A stretch of 64,000 nucleotides of DNA from Perca fluviatilis (Eukaryota > Chordata > Actinopteri > Perciformes > Percidae): positions 30,407,285 through 30,471,284 of the forward strand of contig NC_053116.1 in the NCBI RefSeq assembly GCF_010015445.1. Reading direction: 5' to 3'. Below the pieces are notes generated by a model, which was given only the letters and a program-made list of their open reading frames with translations, was not told where the DNA came from and did not search any database. Below, in pieces: positions 60,608-64,000 of the stretch; positions within the stretch are counted from its first letter, which is position 1; the number at the start of each line of letters is the position of its first letter. The position numbers and the translations under genes are program-made.

Positions 60608-62502
60608 GTAATGAGACAAGTCCCATTCACACCCTAGCCTATGTTTCATTTTGAGTCCTTCACTATGTCCTCTCACCCCCATTTCTCCATGCAACAACAG
60701 CACAGAAAAAAAAGGTACTTCTGCAGAGCTGCGGGCAGCTTTAAAGGTGCCAGTTCTGTAGAAAAACTTTGCCATTTCATAAGCCCATACACACACACAC
60801 AAACAGCACTGAAGCAGAGATGCTCTTAAAGAACGTGGTTTGGCTTTCACCTCGGTCCATCTGCTGTGCGGGTGGAATGGGGTGAGAAGGTGGGAGGGAA
60901 GAAGGAAAGAAGACAGTCATCTTTGTGATGGCCATTGTTTTTAGCAACAAAGAAATGTCTTCATTAGTCTGGCGTAGGCGGGGATATCACGCCAGTGCTG
61001 CGTGGCTGTCAAAAAAGCGATAGCAAAGACAGGGGAGGCAAGCGGTGGGGAGCAAATTTACCGTAGGAGACTGTAGGGTGCCAAGCCAAGCCAAGCTGTT
61101 CTTTTGTCATCTGCTCTCACTTCTTCTGTAAACAGGAACAGTCCTCTATAATAGCATAAAGTCGCTCACTCTTTCACTCACTCACTCACTCGCCCATAAC
61201 AACACAAACACCAACTCGCTGAACATCACTGTGCAAGAATCACTCCATAGAAACAGCTGTCCTCTCTCACCAGGTGCAGACTTTTACCTGTGTGAGACCA
61301 AACGGAACATTTCATTGCATGAAATCTCACTTTAGAGTCATGGCAACGTAACTTCACGTCAATAGTGCGTGCTCAAATTCTAGAGTTCCACATTATAAAG
61401 GTGTAACATCTCAAACAAGATCAAAAAAGTCCAGAGTAAGTGAGTGTTGCAGAGTGGTAGGGTCTACATGATGAGCATGAGTTGGCCACTTTTAGCTAAG
61501 CTCAGAGGCACCGGCCGCATCTGGTTCCTGCAGCTTTGGACAAGGTCCCTGCCCTGTCTTTGTTGGACGCAGCTCAAGGATCAGTGACACGGCCCCGGGC
61601 TTCAGCCAAGCACCGCTGCCTCCTGCTCTCCAAAACCCATTCTAAATGAAAACCGAGTCAGTGCCATTTTGCCTTTTACAAAGCCTGTTTATTTGGCCCC
61701 TTCCATTATTTCTCCAGCAATTAACTCACTTTACCCCTCTGGCAATTACTGCTCTACATAAAATAAAGATCATTAATTCCTTCCTTCTGAAGTGGGCCGG
61801 CTCTTCCATGCAAAAGAGAGAAGCGACATCTTGCTAAAGCAAAGCAATTGTCCCAAAGGTTTGGTGGAAAGAATCGAATTTCATAGCAGTCTGCCACGCA
61901 AATGAAATGCAATTAGTGTGTCTCCACACTCAACTGTTTGAAAGGTCGGTGCTTATGATCAGCCATTCATTAGAGATGTCTGTTAAGAACCGTCCATATC
62001 TGAAGTTCAGCATTCTCCTGATTTCCCTTTGTAGTCTCTCTTTATGTCTCACGTGGATAATTGACCACTCTCTCTGAGAAACATAGAAATCAATTATGTT
62101 GTAATGTACCAAGTGTATTGTCATGGAAAGAAAGTGAGGAAGTGCAGTTAAAGCGTCTGCTGGCTACAATATGGATAACCCCCTTTTTTATTTTAATGGG
62201 ACAGTCTATATTGTACTGTGAGGTGTCTGCAGATGTGGTTTATTAATCTCACTTTTTATATCTCAACTAAAAGGATACAACTTATTTCATGCTCCCTGGA
62301 CACAAACACATAACTCCACTCACTAAAGTGAAACCATAAACCATTACGTCCTGAATAGAAAACCCCTCAAAGGAATTGGAGATACGTACAGAAAAGATTA
62401 GATTGGGCATTTTTTAAGATATATGTGGAGCATTTTTTTTTTTTTTTCTTCAAGTTTGCGCAGCTCTAGCTCACTATACCTCTTTGTGTCCCGTCTCATC
62501 AG

Positions 62503-62619
62503 AACCTGCACGTAGATCTTAACCTGAAAGAGTCTCTTTTTGTTGGCGGAGCTCCCGATTACAGCCGACTAGCAAGAGTTGCTGCACTCACGGACGGCTT
62601 CAAGGGAACAATCCAGAAG
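62503..62619 (+). CDS. agrn: agrin exon: LG2 domain, part 4
   Basis: Phase 0/phase 0 exon of 39 codons (acceptor CTCATCAG, donor GTAAAT at 62620). It encodes [39 protein letters not shown]. It matches mammalian [38 protein letters not shown]. It holds the LFVGGAP strand and the start of the final LG2 strands. It follows the y site directly. Confidence 0.96.
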
Positions 62620-62701
62620 GTAAATGTTTACAAGCCTCTATTTCTTGTAAGAGTATAGTGTCATTAGCTCTGCTTGTGGATTCTGCTAATGCGTGTGTGT
62701 G

Positions 62702-62788
<87 letters not shown>

Positions 62789-63982
62789 GGCCCTTGTGTC
62801 CTAAGTAGTAGTTATTAGCTGTCCAGCTGTCATAGTACAGACCCCCATATTAGTAATTTTCCCTTATAAGCTCACACTGTGACGGGCAGTGGCTCTGCTC
62901 GTTTGGATTAGCATGCACTAATAATAGAATACTCATTTTGAAGTCTCTCCCTTTCACTATTCTCAGATCTTTCCCTGACAGCCTTCCAGTTTTTTTTTCT
63001 CTCCTCTTTCCAGCAAAAGAACTCATCTCTGACTGCCAGAAATAACCCAGTAGAACAAAGGCAGGATGCTACTGTTTGTGCAAACTTGTCATTAGTTCTC
63101 CTCTGCAAACTTTCCCTCGACAGTTTCGAAGCAAATCAAAAGCTAAATGTGGCGTTTGTCTTTCTCGGCCTGTAGGGAATAGTTAATTATGAGGAAGCCG
63201 GTGTGTGTTGTCAGTTTGATGTGCTGTTTAACGTGTGTTGTATCAACACCTCATTTCTGAGACACATTCCTGTGAGGTAACAGTTCATGTTTAGAGGAAG
63301 AACATGTTAAACAGAAGTTACAGCATCACTGTACAAAGTTAGTTGTTTGTTCTTAGGATTTGTTGTGATAATTGGGTGTAATATTCATTCAGCAGAAAAC
63401 ACAATGTTCCATAACTTGATGCTTTCCTACACACGGCAACCAAGAGTGGTAGTGGTAACTAATGATCATCTTTCATCATCAAGTGTTTTGCTAAGGAGAG
63501 AAACATTAAATCAGATACATGTGACAACAAAAGCAATGAAACAGAGGTAAAGAGATTTAAAAGCAAGAGAAGAATCATGAAGCTAACCCTCCAAAGAAAG
63601 GTCCAAAACAATTAATATCAAGAACATTACATAAACACTGATCTGTGTGTGATTATACTGATTTAGCTATCTAAGCGTGCAGGCAGGTTGGAGAGGTTAG
63701 ACAAATCTAGCCTGTATTTTAAAACTAGACATTCAAATTGAGCTTCTCGGGACTTTATGTCTGACCTACCACCGTAATGTTTGCCCTAATGGCGTATGTA
63801 GTATATATTTAATGTATTAAAGCCCCTTACGATGTATTTTCTTAATCTGCATTTTACTGTAAATAAACTAGCAGAGAGCACACCTATACGCAATTTTCTG
63901 CCAAAGTTTGAATCGCGTCGAGTATTTGACATGACAGTTTTTTTGTATTTTTATTTCTGTCCTTGCTTTTCTTGCTTTTTAG
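62620..63982 (+). other. agrn: agrin intron after LG2 part 4
   Basis: A 1.4-kb phase-0 intron with a long (TA)n tract at 62703-62785. It ends in a pyrimidine-rich stretch with CTTTTTAG at 63975-63982. Confidence 0.75.
62703..62785. repeat. (TA)n microsatellite
   Basis: About 41 uninterrupted TA units. Confidence 0.97.
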
Positions 63983-64000
63983 TTTGAAGTGGACAAGGCT
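63983..64000 (+). CDS. agrn: probable start of the next agrin exon (cut by window edge)
   Basis: The strong acceptor (pyrimidine tract then TTTTTAG) is followed by 18 bases. In phase 0 they read FEVDKA, open to the edge. The position fits the last LG2 exon, but the residues do not resemble the mammalian continuation VSLGGRQLL, so it could also be a false acceptor or an alternative exon. Too short to decide. Confidence 0.4.

Larger units (their letters stand above)
58472..62502 (+). other. agrn: agrin interval spanning the y splice site
   Basis: A 4.0-kb phase-0 intron when the microexon at 60596 is skipped. It contains a poly-T near 58628-58642, a hAT-like MITE at 59860-60284, the 12-nt microexon, and otherwise unique sequence with no further exon seen. 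Confidence 0.8.

Overview
This window is vertebrate nuclear DNA, almost certainly from a ray-finned (probably percomorph) fish. It has small exons with GT..AG borders in multi-kilobase introns, many long (GT)n and (CA)n tracts, Tc1-like and hAT-like transposon relics, and a tRNA-derived SINE of a type common in spiny-rayed fishes. There is no prokaryotic feature, CRISPR array or operon. The species assignment is inference. The gene identification rests on domain order and close similarity to agrin proteins known from other vertebrates.

Nearly all the coding sequence belongs to one gene on the + strand, agrin (agrn), the large basement-membrane heparan sulfate proteoglycan that organises acetylcholine receptors at the neuromuscular junction. 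The window holds its middle: about 25 exons from the fifth follistatin/Kazal module (7202) into the exon group around LG2 (62619), plus the first bases of one more exon at the right edge. The 5' exons (NtA, Kazal 1-4) lie to the left and the 3' exons (EGF4, LG3, z inserts) to the right. Order: Kazal 5 (7202), Kazal 6 (14996), Kazal 7 (15648), Kazal 8 in two exons (22186, 23210), Cys-rich linker (25676), two laminin-EGF modules (26377, 28037), Kazal 9 in two exons (29765, 30033), Ser/Thr-rich exon with glycosaminoglycan signals (34507), neurotrypsin-site exon (37192), optional 42-nt exon (40618), SEA in three exons (40996, 44736, 46334), mucin-like linker plus EGF1 (46649), LG1 (50091, 52197, 52811), EGF2 and EGF3 (52811, 54616), LG2 (57447, 57871, 58360, 62503). 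Intron phases agree at every junction except around the 46649 exon.

The best observation is a 12-nt microexon at 60596-60607. It encodes Lys-Ser-Arg-Lys, has AG/GT borders, and sits in phase 0 exactly at the y (A) alternative-splice site of LG2, where the mammalian KSRK insert confers heparin binding. Second is the mucin-like/EGF1 exon at 46649-47067, whose length and frame are inconsistent with both neighbours. One base appears to be missing in a C-run, and two EGF cysteines are out of frame. This most likely reflects sequence errors in low-complexity DNA. Other points are candidate optional exons before SEA, a (TG)38 tract directly abutting a 3' splice site, a conserved neurotrypsin-type Arg, and Ser-Gly clusters for glycan attachment.

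Introns carry datable transposon relics: a hAT-type MITE with a perfect 8-bp target duplication (41159-41441), a second hAT-like MITE (59860-60284), a TTAA-flanked MITE (22515-22821), a TA-flanked element with long inverted ends and a transposase 3' exon relic (9122-10283), a broken Tc1-like element with about 260-bp inverted ends (47116-48708) and an older Tc1 relic (12782-13181). I found no other protein-coding gene and no novel multi-gene system.
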